From assembly GCA_934511365.1 (NCBI GenBank), contig CAKSWC010000001.1:186001-250000 (forward strand): a stretch of 64,000 nt of DNA, in the 5' to 3' direction. The notes under the pieces were generated by a model. The model saw only the letters and a list, made by a program, of their open reading frames with translations. It was not told the DNA's origin and did not search any database. The translations under genes were made by a program, and so were the position numbers. Each line of letters opens with the position of its first letter. Positions within the stretch are counted from its first letter, which is position 1. This DNA comes from an uncultured Eubacteriales bacterium (GTDB lineage Bacteria > Bacillota > Clostridia > Oscillospirales > Acutalibacteraceae). Below, piece by piece: positions 7,757 through 16,324 of this stretch.

Positions 7757-10700
7757 TTATTTAACCCTTACCGAACAGATTGCAAGATAGCCGCCGTCCT
7801 TTGTAACAACGCGGATATCACAATAGCCTTTTCCAACGGCGGTGACAACGCCCTTGGAATTGACCTTTGCAACCTTTGAGTTCGTTGAACTCCACTTAAC
7901 CTTTTTGTTCGTTGCGTTTTTCGGAACAATGGTGGCCTTGAGCTTCGCCTTATCCTTGGGTTCGAGCGAAAGATGAATCTTGTTGAGCTTTACGCCGAGC
8001 ACGGGAAGCTTTTCAACAATAACAACAATCTGCGCCTCTTTTGCGTTTCCGCCGTCCGCGGGCGTGCAGGTGATTATTGCCTTGCCCTCCTTGAGCGCGG
8101 TCACTCTTCCTTTTGAGTTGACCTTAACAACGGACGGGTCGCTGGATTTCCATTTAAGCTTTCCTCCCGTTGCACCCTTGGGTGAAATGACCGGAGAGAG
8201 AGTCTGCTTTGTTCCAAGAGCAAGCTCAAGAGTTGCCGTTTTGAAGGAGACTTTTTTAATCTTCTGGAGAGAAACGGTAACAACGCAGGAGGCAGTCTTG
8301 TTCCTGTATTTTGTTTTGCAGGTTATTGTTGCCTTGCCCGGAGCAACGGCAGTGACCTTTCCCTTTGCGTCAACCTTTGCAACCTTGGGATTCGAGGAGG
8401 TCCAGGTGACGGTTTTAACGGTTGTGTCCGCCGGAGTGAAAAGGCAGGAAAGCTGAAGTTTCTGCTTAACGGTGAGCGCGGCCGAGGAGCGGTTGAGTTT
8501 GATTGACTGAACCTTAACGGTTTTAACCGTGACCTCGCAGACGGCTTTCCTTCCGGTATCGCGCGTTGTGCAGGTGATTGTTGCCGTTCCTTTTCCAACC
8601 GCTTTAACAACGCCCTTGCTGTCCACCGTTGCAACCTTTTTGTTGCTTGAGCGCCAGATGAGGGTTTTATCCGTTGCGTCCTCCGGCTCAATCGTTGCAA
8701 TAAGTGGCTTTGTTCGGCCAACATACACCGTGCAGCTTAACCGGTTGAGGGAAACGGAAGTTGTTTTAACAATCTTTTTAACGGTGAAAACGCAGGAGGC
8801 AACAAAGCCGCCGTCGCTGCTTATGCAGGTTATTGTTGTTGTTCCGGCGCGTTTTCCAAGAACGGTTCCGTTGCTGTCAACCGAGGCAATGTTTGCGTTG
8901 TCTGAAATCCAGGTGACTTTTTTGTTCGTTGCGTTGAGCGGATAAATCGTTGGAACAAGCGTGAGCGACTTTCCGGCATAAATTGTTGCCGCGGAGCGGT
9001 TGAGTCTTATTGAGGTGACATCAACAACAACATTGACGGTGCACTTTGCAACGGCAAAGCTGTTATCCTTTGCGGTAACGGTGATTATTGCCGTTCCGGG
9101 AGCGATGGCGCTGACGCGGCCGTATTCATCAACAGTTGCAATTTTTGTGTTTGAGGACCTATAGACAACATCGCCGAAAGTTGCGTTCGCCGGAATGACG
9201 GAGGCGGAAATGATGTCTGTTTTTCCAAGTCTTATTGTTGCTTTATACTTTGAAAGTTCAATTTTGCTGACTTCAATTTTCTGCTGAACATTAACCTCGC
9301 ATCTTGAGGTGAACTTTCCGTCAACGGTTTCGCAGATGATTGAGGCCGTTCCGGAGCCGACTCCGGTAACAAGGCCGTTTTCGTCAACGGTTGCAACGCG
9401 CTCGTTGCCGGAATACCAGCGAACCTTTTTGTTTGAGGCGCTTTCCGGAAGAACCTTATATGAAAGTCTGACGGTTTTTGTTGTGTAAATTTCCGCCGTT
9501 TTCGGCGTTACTTCAACGGAGGAAACGGGAACCGTGACCGTGACGGGGCACCTTGCAACGCAGCCGGTGTCTGCGCTTTTGCAGATTATCTCGCACTTTC
9601 CGCCGCCGATTGCGGTGACATAGCCAAACGAGTCAACCGTTGCAACGGCCGTGTTTGTTGATTCCCAGGTTACGCTCTGGTTTTCCGCATCCGCCGGAAT
9701 AACGGAATAGTTGAGCTTTGCGCTACCGGAAATCTGGAGCGTGAGGCTCGCCTTGTCAAGTCTGACGTTGCCAACGCGCTTTGTTACTCCGATAAGGCTC
9801 AGCGGGAAGTTCTGCGCCCAAATTTTCTGGAGAGTATCGGACGGATGAGCACCGTCAATGGTGTATTCCGGAAGGAAGGACTCCGGATCGTTCGGGTTGG
9901 CGGAAATTTCGTTGAAGCTGACATAGCCGTCATGAAGCTTTTGGGCGGCCGCCGTTGTTGCCAGCCATTTGTTAACGTCAAGGGCAATTTGCCAGTCATG
10001 CTTGAACTCGGCCTCCGTGCGGACGTATTTTGCGCCCGTTCCAAGGTAGTCGCGGTCATTGCCCTTCCACTGCGTGATGCCGATAACAATGACCTTTATT
10101 CCGGCCTTATGAAGCTTTGCAAAGGCCTGTTTGAAATATCCTATAAGTTCCTGAGCCGTGGGCTGCTTGATGCCCGGATAAAGCTCCTGAATATCCTTGC
10201 AGACCGGGTGCATAATGTCATTCGCACCAATTTTGATTATCGCATATTTTACGCCGGACTGCGAAAGAACGTCCGGGTCAATGCGGTCAAGCATCGAATG
10301 GCCGAAAATGAATGAGCCGTAGCCGAGTCCCTCTCCGCCGAGACGGTTGCCGATAATACCCTTTCCGAGCACGCCGACATCACGCGTTCCGGTGTTGAAA
10401 ATTTCTTCTCCAAGATATTTCGGGAACTCGTTGGAAACGGTCGAGTCTCCGATAACAACAACCGAATATCCCTTTTCGTCCGAAAGGACATCAACGGCCT
10501 CAACGCAGGGAGTAACCTTGACGAAGCTATATGAAATGTGAAGTCCCATATTGAAGCCGAGCTGCTTGAGAATGCTGACAACAATTTGATTGTCGATGTC
10601 AAGATTGCTTGAAAGCAGGAGGTTCTTTGAGCGCGTCTGGTCGTCACCGAGCGCAAGATATGACTCCGCCCCGGAAAGACCCATTGTTGTGATTTCATTG

Positions 10701-11152
10701 AGCTTTTTAACATAAATGCTGACGGCAATGTTTTCCATCGCCGTGACATTGAAGCTTATCGGGTCGGAATAGATATAGCTCTTCGCCGGAATGGTGATAA
10801 GCGGCGAGCCGTTAACCGTAATATAACGCAGCGTTTTGTCATCAATGGAGGAGCCGCCGGTGCTTTTTGCAACCGTTGCGCTGTAAATTGTGATCGGCTT
10901 TTCGCCGTGGATGTTGGAAAAGCGGATGCGGATTTTTGAGCCGCTCGCCGTCGGAGTAAGTACCGTTCTTGACGTAACCTTTTCAACCGCCGCGGATATA
11001 TTGTCATAACCCGGGATACCGATTTTTGTCGGAGCGGTTGACCACGCACCGATCCACTTTCCGTCCTCTGCGGCCAAGGAAACGAGCGAAACGCAAACAA
11101 GCGCCGCAAGAACAAAAACAGTGAAGAAAAAGCTTTTCAAAACCTTTTTCAT
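7757..11152 (-). CDS. Secreted SGNH/GDSL esterase with eight BIG2 domains
   Basis: This 1131-residue exported protein has a signal peptide (1-28), an N-terminal jelly-roll-like region (about 30-215), an SGNH hydrolase domain (about 225-455) and eight tandem BIG2 immunoglobulin-like domains (about 460-1131). The catalytic set is visible: Ser237 in VIGDSTVS, Asn269 in GIIGNR, Asn311 in KIGANDI, and Asp433/His436 in DGAHPSD. Such enzymes deacylate carbohydrates or lipids outside the cell. Each BIG2 copy carries the signature VTW.S.N..VA.VD..G.V. No LPXTG, SLH or other anchor is present, so retention would rely on BIG2 binding. A paralogue without BIG2 is at 31298-32878. The substrate is unknown. 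Confidence 0.93.
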   Translation of the reverse strand: MKKVLKSFFFTVFVLAALVCVSLVSLAAEDGKWIGAWSTAPTKIGIPGYDNISAAVEKVTSRTVLTPTASGSKIRIRFSNIHGEKPITIYSATVAKSTGGSSIDDKTLRYITVNGSPLITIPAKSYIYSDPISFNVTAMENIAVSIYVKKLNEITTMGLSGAESYLALGDDQTRSKNLLLSSNLDIDNQIVVSILKQLGFNMGLHISYSFVKVTPCVEAVDVLSDEKGYSVVVIGDSTVSNEFPKYLGEEIFNTGTRDVGVLGKGIIGNRLGGEGLGYGSFIFGHSMLDRIDPDVLSQSGVKYAIIKIGANDIMHPVCKDIQELYPGIKQPTAQELIGYFKQAFAKLHKAGIKVIVIGITQWKGNDRDYLGTGAKYVRTEAEFKHDWQIALDVNKWLATTAAAQKLHDGYVSFNEISANPNDPESFLPEYTIDGAHPSDTLQKIWAQNFPLSLIGVTKRVGNVRLDKASLTLQISGSAKLNYSVIPADAENQSVTWESTNTAVATVDSFGYVTAIGGGKCEIICKSADTGCVARCPVTVTVPVSSVEVTPKTAEIYTTKTVRLSYKVLPESASNKKVRWYSGNERVATVDENGLVTGVGSGTASIICETVDGKFTSRCEVNVQQKIEVSKIELSKYKATIRLGKTDIISASVIPANATFGDVVYRSSNTKIATVDEYGRVSAIAPGTAIITVTAKDNSFAVAKCTVNVVVDVTSIRLNRSAATIYAGKSLTLVPTIYPLNATNKKVTWISDNANIASVDSNGTVLGKRAGTTTITCISSDGGFVASCVFTVKKIVKTTSVSLNRLSCTVYVGRTKPLIATIEPEDATDKTLIWRSSNKKVATVDSKGVVKAVGKGTATITCTTRDTGRKAVCEVTVKTVKVQSIKLNRSSAALTVKQKLQLSCLFTPADTTVKTVTWTSSNPKVAKVDAKGKVTAVAPGKATITCKTKYRNKTASCVVTVSLQKIKKVSFKTATLELALGTKQTLSPVISPKGATGGKLKWKSSDPSVVKVNSKGRVTALKEGKAIITCTPADGGNAKEAQIVVIVEKLPVLGVKLNKIHLSLEPKDKAKLKATIVPKNATNKKVKWSSTNSKVAKVNSKGVVTAVGKGYCDIRVVTKDGGYLAICSVRVK

Positions 11153-11208
11153 ATGACACTTCCTTTCCGTAAAACAAACCGTTTTACCGTGAGAATCAAT
11201 TCAACACT

Positions 11209-11237
11209 ATAATAATACAAACCGGTTAAAAAATCAA
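11209..11237 (-). promoter_or_regulatory. Sigma-A promoter of the SGNH-BIG2 gene
   Basis: TTGATT (11232-11237), 17 bases, TATTAT (11209-11214) on the minus strand. AAACCGGTTT, a 10-bp palindrome, lies in the spacer and may be an operator. Confidence 0.65.
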
Positions 11238-11279
11238 CACCTGCAAGAGGGAGCAAAAGCATTGGAAAAAAGTTCCGAT

Positions 11280-12638
11280 TCATTTTTTGGCAGAAGTCTT
11301 TTTCTTTTTTGGTGCAGCGCCGGCCTTTTCCGGATTTTTGATGAAACGGATGAGGTAAACAATCACACCGCACAGAGCAACAACCTCAAGAATAATGAAC
11401 CAGGTTGAGGTCAAAACGGCCTTGACGCCGGTCATTGCAAGGCGGAAAACGCTGAGCTTCACGTCGTTTGCGGCAACAAGGTTGATTGTTGCAATCTCTC
11501 CCTCGGCGTAAAAAATCTTCGCCTGGCAGATAACGTCTCCGGCCTTTATCGGCGCGGAGAGCTTTTGCGGAAGCGTTTCCTTAACAGGCTCAATCAAAAC
11601 GGAATCGCTCGTTGCCCCGGCCGGAACAAGGGCCGAGGTCTCCTTTTCCGGAACAAGGCGCAGCGTGTCCGCGTTCTTTCCGGCAATGACGTCAATGATG
11701 GTGACGGTCTGGTTCGCCGTTGCAACAACTCTGAACCTGATGTTGTCATACACCCACGCAACAAGCTTTTTTGCGTCCGTAACGGCCGTGTTTTCCTCCG
11801 AGCCGTCGGAGTCAATGTCTTTGTATTCGCCGCCCATAACAACCGTGAGATAGGAATATCCGTCCTGAGAGGAGACGGCGGCAATGCACTCTCCGGCCTT
11901 ATCGGTTGAGGTCTGCTTTCCGCCGGTTATTGAGGAATGGTAGTAAAGGCTGATGGTCTGGTTGAGCATTTTGTTTGAGGCGCTGTAGGTGCGCTCCTCA
12001 TTCTCCGCGGTTTTCGGAAGAACAACTTCCGAGGCGGAAAAAGCCTCGCTGAACGCCGGATAGTTGAGCGCATATTTCACAATTTTTGCAACATCCTCTG
12101 CGCTTGTATACTGGCCGTCCTCATCAAAGCCGGTGATGTTTTTGAGCTTTGTGTTTTTGCAGCCGATTTTATCGGCAAGGGTCTGCATCAGGCTGACAAA
12201 CGCGGCGCTTGAGCCTGAAATGCTGCTTGCAACAACGCTTGCAATGTCATTCGCTCCGTAAACAATGAGAGCGTCAACAAGCTGCTTTTTGGTGTAGGTC
12301 TCCCCCGCCTTGAGGTCCGCAACGCGGACGCCGTAGGTATATTCAACAAGGGAGAGAGACTTTTCCGTAACCTTGACCTGTTCTTCAAGATTGCCCCAGT
12401 TTTCGATTGCAGCAACCGCGGCGAGCAGCTTGACAAAAGCGGCCGGAGGAACCTTTTTTTGCTCGTTTTTGCTGAACATTACCGAGCCGTCATCAAGGCT
12501 TATCATGTAATACTCCTTTGAATCAAGCTTTTTTGTAACCTCCGTCTCGTTGTTATACGACGCAAAGGAAACCGCCGGCGGCAGCACCAAAAAAAGAGCA
12601 AGGGTAAGCGAAAGAAACGAATAAAAAATCTTCCTCAT
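11280..12638 (-). CDS. DacF-like D,D-carboxypeptidase homologue lacking all catalytic motifs
   Basis: This 452-residue protein has the layout of penicillin-binding D-Ala-D-Ala carboxypeptidases (peptidase S11): signal peptide (1-26), S11 domain (about 35-280), a beta-rich PBP5-C-like region (about 300-390), a C-terminal membrane helix and a Lys-rich tail. All three active-site motifs are changed. SxxK is A67-F-V-K70, SxN is G128-A-N130, and KTG is K241-Q-T243. The Ser-to-Ala codon is bases 12438-12440 (GCT on the minus strand). With no nucleophile it cannot form an acyl-enzyme, so it is probably a binding or regulatory pseudoenzyme. The frame is intact and regular, so it is not a decaying pseudogene. 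The start at 12638 follows GGAGATG. Confidence 0.88.
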   Translation of the reverse strand: MRKIFYSFLSLTLALFLVLPPAVSFASYNNETEVTKKLDSKEYYMISLDDGSVMFSKNEQKKVPPAAFVKLLAAVAAIENWGNLEEQVKVTEKSLSLVEYTYGVRVADLKAGETYTKKQLVDALIVYGANDIASVVASSISGSSAAFVSLMQTLADKIGCKNTKLKNITGFDEDGQYTSAEDVAKIVKYALNYPAFSEAFSASEVVLPKTAENEERTYSASNKMLNQTISLYYHSSITGGKQTSTDKAGECIAAVSSQDGYSYLTVVMGGEYKDIDSDGSEENTAVTDAKKLVAWVYDNIRFRVVATANQTVTIIDVIAGKNADTLRLVPEKETSALVPAGATSDSVLIEPVKETLPQKLSAPIKAGDVICQAKIFYAEGEIATINLVAANDVKLSVFRLAMTGVKAVLTSTWFIILEVVALCGVIVYLIRFIKNPEKAGAAPKKKKTSAKK

Positions 12639-12655
12639 AAACACATCTCCATCTG

Positions 12656-12691
12656 ACACATTCTGTCTGTTTTTAACACATTCTGTCTGTT
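12656..12691. repeat. Two 16-bp direct repeats with a 20-bp period between divergent genes
   Basis: ACACATTCTGTCTGTT occurs at 12656-12671 and 12676-12691. The 20-bp period puts both copies on the same face of the helix, as for a cooperatively bound regulator. The repeats abut the -35 of the phosphoesterase promoter and precede the DacF-like start. Confidence 0.75.
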
Positions 12692-12718
12692 GCAAAACGC
12701 AAAAAAATGTGATATATT
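12690..12718 (+). promoter_or_regulatory. Predicted promoter of the phosphoesterase gene
   Basis: TTGCAA (12690-12695), 17 bases, TATATT (12713-12718). It gives a leader of about 155 bases, AT-rich, before the start at 12882. Confidence 0.5.
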
Positions 12719-12881
12719 AAATCATGCATTTTATAATCTCTGCATATCTCAGCATATATTCGATTAATTATAACAATTTTTACGCCGAAAATAAACCTTT
12801 TCGGTAAATTAATTTTAATTTTACATTTTCTGTTTTTGAAAGGGGCTTTCCGGCTTTTTTCCGGGGCTTTCGGTGATTAAG

Positions 12882-13574
12882 ATGATTTATGTTACCGGCG
12901 ACACACACGCAGTCCTCTCCCGCTTTGACAACCCGAAGCTGAACGCGCTCAAAAAGGACGATGTCCTCATTGTCTGCGGTGATTTCGGCTTCCTTTGGGA
13001 CGGCTCAAAGGAGGAAATGAGTGCGCTCAAAAAGCTTGCAAAGAAAAAATATACAATCTGCTTCATTGACGGAACGCATGAAAACTTTGATATGCTTTCA
13101 AAGCTCAAGGTCAAAAAGTGGCACGGCGGAAAGGTTCATCAAATTGCCGGAAACATTCTTCACCTCATGCGCGGCCAGGTTTTTGAGCTTGAGGGGAAGA
13201 AGATTTTCACAATGGGCGGCGGAGAAAGCCCGGACATTGAAATCCGCTTTGAAATGAACACATGGTCGGAAAAGGAAATTCCAACCCGAGACGAGCTTGT
13301 TGAAGGCGTTGACAATCTCCAAAAATACGGCGGAAAGGTTGACATCGTCATCACACATGAACCGCCGGCAAAAATTAAGGAATTCCTCCTTCTTGACCGC
13401 GTCGGCGTAACGGGAATCACGGCAATCAACACCTATCTTGAGGACGTTGGAAAAACGTGTGAATTTGAACATTGGTACTTCGGCTCGCTCCACCTTGACA
13501 AGGTCATTTCAAAAACCCATATTTCGCTTTACACAAAAATTTTCAACGCCGTCACCGGTGAAGAAGTGAAATAA
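12882..13574 (+). CDS. Calcineurin-like metallophosphoesterase with two altered metal ligands
   Basis: The 230-residue protein matches small clostridial phosphoesterases of the calcineurin fold, beginning MIYVTGDTH. Conserved motifs seen are GDTH (Asp7, His9), CGDFG (Asp34) and ITHEPP. Two are altered. The usual GNHE has become DGTHE (Thr65 for Asn), and the usual GHxH has become G201-SLH (Ser202 for His). These residues normally bind the two metal ions and substrate, so activity may be reduced or changed. I chose ATG 12882 because GGTGA is five bases upstream and the family starts there; GTG 12873 is an alternative. It is monocistronic. Confidence 0.85.
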   Translation: MIYVTGDTHAVLSRFDNPKLNALKKDDVLIVCGDFGFLWDGSKEEMSALKKLAKKKYTICFIDGTHENFDMLSKLKVKKWHGGKVHQIAGNILHLMRGQVFELEGKKIFTMGGGESPDIEIRFEMNTWSEKEIPTRDELVEGVDNLQKYGGKVDIVITHEPPAKIKEFLLLDRVGVTGITAINTYLEDVGKTCEFEHWYFGSLHLDKVISKTHISLYTKIFNAVTGEEVK

Positions 13575-13590
13575 CTCCCCGCAAAAAACC

Positions 13591-13635
13591 AGTAACCCGA
13601 AAATCAGTACACTGAAAACCAGTATACTGAAAACC
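13591..13635. repeat. Three tandem 15-bp repeats followed by a purine-rich tract
   Basis: Units at 13591-13605, 13606-13620 and 13621-13635 share CAGTA....GAAAA. More degenerate ACTG-containing copies continue to about 13685. An A/G-only tract built from GAAAA units then runs to about 13737. There is no coding frame. The 13575-13795 gap holds only this and the terminator. Confidence 0.75.
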
Positions 13636-13742
13636 GGCCTTAATTAAATACTGATATACTAAGTACTGAAAGATACTGTACTGAAGAAAGAAAATAAAAG
13701 AAAAGAAAAAGAAAAGAAAATAAATAAAAGAAAATAATTAAG

Positions 13743-13792
13743 ACTGCCGCTGTTCGCAAAAACGAAAAGCGGCAGTTCCTTTTGCTTTTTTT
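13743..13792 (+). terminator. Terminator after the phosphoesterase gene
   Basis: ACTGCCGCT (13743-13751) pairs with AGCGGCAGT (13768-13776) and is followed by TCCTTTTGCTTTTTTT. Confidence 0.8.
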
Positions 13793-13795
13793 AAT

Positions 13796-15898
13796 TTAAC
13801 CGAAAACCGCATTGACCGCAACGCAGAAAACAATTCCGTAAACGGTTGGAATGAGGAAGGAGAGCGCCGTCCATTTGAAGCTCTTTGTCTCTTTCCAAAT
13901 TGTCAGCAGCGTTGTTGAACAGGGAAAGTGCATCAGTGAAAACAAGATGAAGCATACCCCCGTAACCGCCGTCCAGCCGTTTTGAGAAAGAACGGAAAAA
14001 ACGGATGAGGTGTCCGCCGCGTTCACAAGAACGCCCTGCGAGGTATAGCACATCAGCGCAACGGGAAGAACAATTTCATTCGCCGGAAAGCCGAGCAGGA
14101 ACGAGAGCAGGATAACACCATCAAGCCCCATAAGTTTCCCCGGGAAATCAAGGAATTGCGCAATATGCGTAACAATCGCCGCGTCACCGATTTTTATGTT
14201 TGCAAAAAGCCAGATGACAAGCCCCATCGGCGCAGAAACGCAAACCGCCCGCGAAAGAACAAACAGCGTCCGGTCAAAAATGCTGCGCACAAGAACAGAG
14301 CCGATTTTCGGAACGCGGTATGGCGGCATTTCAAGAGTGAACGCGGAGCTTTCACCCTTGAGCACCGTTTTGGAAAGCACATATGACGAAAGGAAAGTTA
14401 CAAGAACGCTGAAAACAATCACAAGAGTAAGTATTCCCGCGGCGGCAAAGGGTTTGACCGCCTTTGAAAGCGGCGCGGCAAAGAACATTGAGATGATTGC
14501 AATAATGGTTGGAAACCGCCCGTTGCAGGGAACAAAGGCATTCGTCAAAATTGCAATGAGTCTCTCCCTTTTTGAGTCGATTATCCGGCAGCCGACAACT
14601 CCGGCCGCGTTGCAGCCGAGTCCCATGCACATACAAAGACTCTGCTTTCCGCAGGCTCTGCATTTTTTGAAGCAGTGGTCAAGATTGAACGCAACGCGCG
14701 GAAGATAACCGAAGTCCTCAAGCAGCGTGAAAAGCGGAAAGAAAATTGCCATCGGCGGAAGCATTACGGAAACGACCCACGCCATTGTTGTATACACTCC
14801 GTCAATGAGCGGCTCGGTAATATACCGGCTGACATTGAGCCGCTCCAAAAGCCCTCTGAACTTTTCGCCGAGCGAAAACAGCAGACGAGACAAAAGCTCA
14901 GACGGATAATTCGCCGCATAAATGGTGATAAAAAGCACCAGCGCAAGGAGAAGGAGCATCACCGGTATTCCCGTTTTTGCGCCGGTGAAAACTTTGTCAA
15001 GCTTGCGGTCAAAGCTGTCGTTGCGCCTTGTTTTGTCAACGCAGCTTTCTGCGAGGCTCTTTGCTTTTGAAAGCAGGGAGAGCGTCATGCTGTCTTTCAA
15101 AGACGATTGGGCGAGGTGCTTTTTTGAAAGCAGACTGCGGGCTTCAAAAAGACTTTTTTGAAGTTTTTCGTTTTCCTCAATTCTTTTTCCGGTGCTTTCT
15201 TCATAGGCTTCAAGAAAGCTTTCATCGGAAAAAAGAAGCTGCGCTTTGATAAAGCGGCGGCTTTTTCCGCTCACGCCCTCAATGCTTTTGATTGCCGTTT
15301 CAACCGCCGTGTCATAGCTGAACGGAGCGCGGTAACGGCGCTTTTGCGCGCAGACTTCGGCAATGCTTTTTTTAAGCTTTTCAAGGCCGGTTTTGTTTTT
15401 TGCGTCGGTACACACAACCGGAACGCCAAGAAGTTCTTCAAGCTTTTCGGCATTGATTTTTATGTTCTTTTTTTCTGCCTCATCGGCAAGATTCAGGCAG
15501 ACAACCGCGCTTTCGGTGACCTCAAGAACCTGCAAAACAAGTGCAAGACTGCGCTCAAGCGTTGTGCAATCGCAAACAACAACAACGCAGTCGCTTTTTT
15601 GAAAGCAAAGGAAATCCCTTGCAACCGTCTCCTCCCTTGAATGGGGAAAAAGCGAGTATGTTCCCGGAAGGTCAATGAGTGAAAACTCGCTTCCGCCCTC
15701 AAAAAATGTTCCAAGAGCCGTTGTCACGGTTTTTCCGGGCCAGTTGCCCGTGTGCTGGTGGAGCCCCGTGAGCGCGTTGAAAACGGTGCTTTTTCCAACA
15801 TTCGGGTTGCCGGCAAGGGCAACCGTTTTTGTGTCCTTTCCAATTTTCATCTCCTTTTGCGCAGCGTTTTTACCGGTCGATCCGCCTGAAAGACCCAT
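13796..15898 (-). CDS. feoB: Ferrous iron transport protein B
   Basis: FeoB is the GTP-dependent inner-membrane Fe(II) permease. This 700-residue copy has an N-terminal G domain with G1 GNPNVGKST (30-38), G3 DLPG and G4 NLAD, a helical guanine-dissociation-inhibitor-like region, and about ten membrane helices in the C-terminal two thirds. Conserved gate motifs GLGCNAAGV and VPCNGRFP, each with a Cys, are present. The start MGLSGGSTGK is typical of clostridial FeoB. ATG 15898 is chosen over GTG 15907 because AAGAGG lies before it. feoA is 13 bases upstream, forming a feoAB operon. No Fur box was identified by eye. FeoC is absent, as is common in Firmicutes. Confidence 0.96.
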   Translation of the reverse strand: MGLSGGSTGKNAAQKEMKIGKDTKTVALAGNPNVGKSTVFNALTGLHQHTGNWPGKTVTTALGTFFEGGSEFSLIDLPGTYSLFPHSREETVARDFLCFQKSDCVVVVCDCTTLERSLALVLQVLEVTESAVVCLNLADEAEKKNIKINAEKLEELLGVPVVCTDAKNKTGLEKLKKSIAEVCAQKRRYRAPFSYDTAVETAIKSIEGVSGKSRRFIKAQLLFSDESFLEAYEESTGKRIEENEKLQKSLFEARSLLSKKHLAQSSLKDSMTLSLLSKAKSLAESCVDKTRRNDSFDRKLDKVFTGAKTGIPVMLLLLALVLFITIYAANYPSELLSRLLFSLGEKFRGLLERLNVSRYITEPLIDGVYTTMAWVVSVMLPPMAIFFPLFTLLEDFGYLPRVAFNLDHCFKKCRACGKQSLCMCMGLGCNAAGVVGCRIIDSKRERLIAILTNAFVPCNGRFPTIIAIISMFFAAPLSKAVKPFAAAGILTLVIVFSVLVTFLSSYVLSKTVLKGESSAFTLEMPPYRVPKIGSVLVRSIFDRTLFVLSRAVCVSAPMGLVIWLFANIKIGDAAIVTHIAQFLDFPGKLMGLDGVILLSFLLGFPANEIVLPVALMCYTSQGVLVNAADTSSVFSVLSQNGWTAVTGVCFILFSLMHFPCSTTLLTIWKETKSFKWTALSFLIPTVYGIVFCVAVNAVFG

Positions 15899-15911
15899 AG
15901 TATTCACCCTC

Positions 15912-16133
15912 TTAATAGATTATGACCGAGTCTGCGTCCTCGTTGCGTATTGCAATGACGGCGTCCTTTATGAGATATGACTTTATATCGCCGAAAAAGC
16001 TTTCCTGAAGGCACGCAACCTCCGTTCCGGGAACAAGTCCCAGTTCCTGGAAGCGGCGCCTCATTGCCCCGTTTTTGAGGACGTTACGGACAATTCCGCT
16101 TTCCCCTCCGGAAAGAGATGACAGAGGCTTCAT
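15912..16133 (-). CDS. feoA: Ferrous iron transport protein A
   Basis: A 73-residue SH3-like FeoA, the small cytosolic partner thought to regulate FeoB. The conserved core is LGLVPGTEV, followed by DAVIAIRNEDA. ATG 16133 follows AAAGGA at good spacing; ATG 16142 would have none. It is the first gene of the feoAB operon and is divergent from the aconitase X genes. Confidence 0.93.
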   Translation of the reverse strand: MKPLSSLSGGESGIVRNVLKNGAMRRRFQELGLVPGTEVACLQESFFGDIKSYLIKDAVIAIRNEDADSVIIY

Positions 16134-16225
16134 TCTTTTCATCCTTTCGTTCTTTTGTTTGCCTTTTGTTTGTGCTCATTATCATCATACGCAAACATTT
16201 TGACCGGCGTGAAAGAAAAAAAGCC

Positions 16226-16254
16226 TTGACACATGGCGCAAAAAATAGTACGCT
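16226..16254 (+). promoter_or_regulatory. Predicted promoter of the aconitase X operon
   Basis: TTGACA (16226-16231), 17 bases, TACGCT (16249-16254). The -35 is perfect and the -10 moderate. Confidence 0.65.
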
Positions 16255-16324
16255 ATTAATATACGGAAAACTGCAATGTGTTCCGCTAACCTCCGTTTTT
16301 ACGGAGCAAAAGGGAGGAAATTTA

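Noticed and set aside
12438..12440. Sequencing error explaining the Ser-to-Ala change in the DacF-like protein
   Set aside because: The other two motifs are also altered, so one base error would not restore a normal enzyme.
13591..13740. CRISPR-like array
   Set aside because: The three 15-bp units are contiguous with no spacers, followed by a purine tract, and there are no cas genes.
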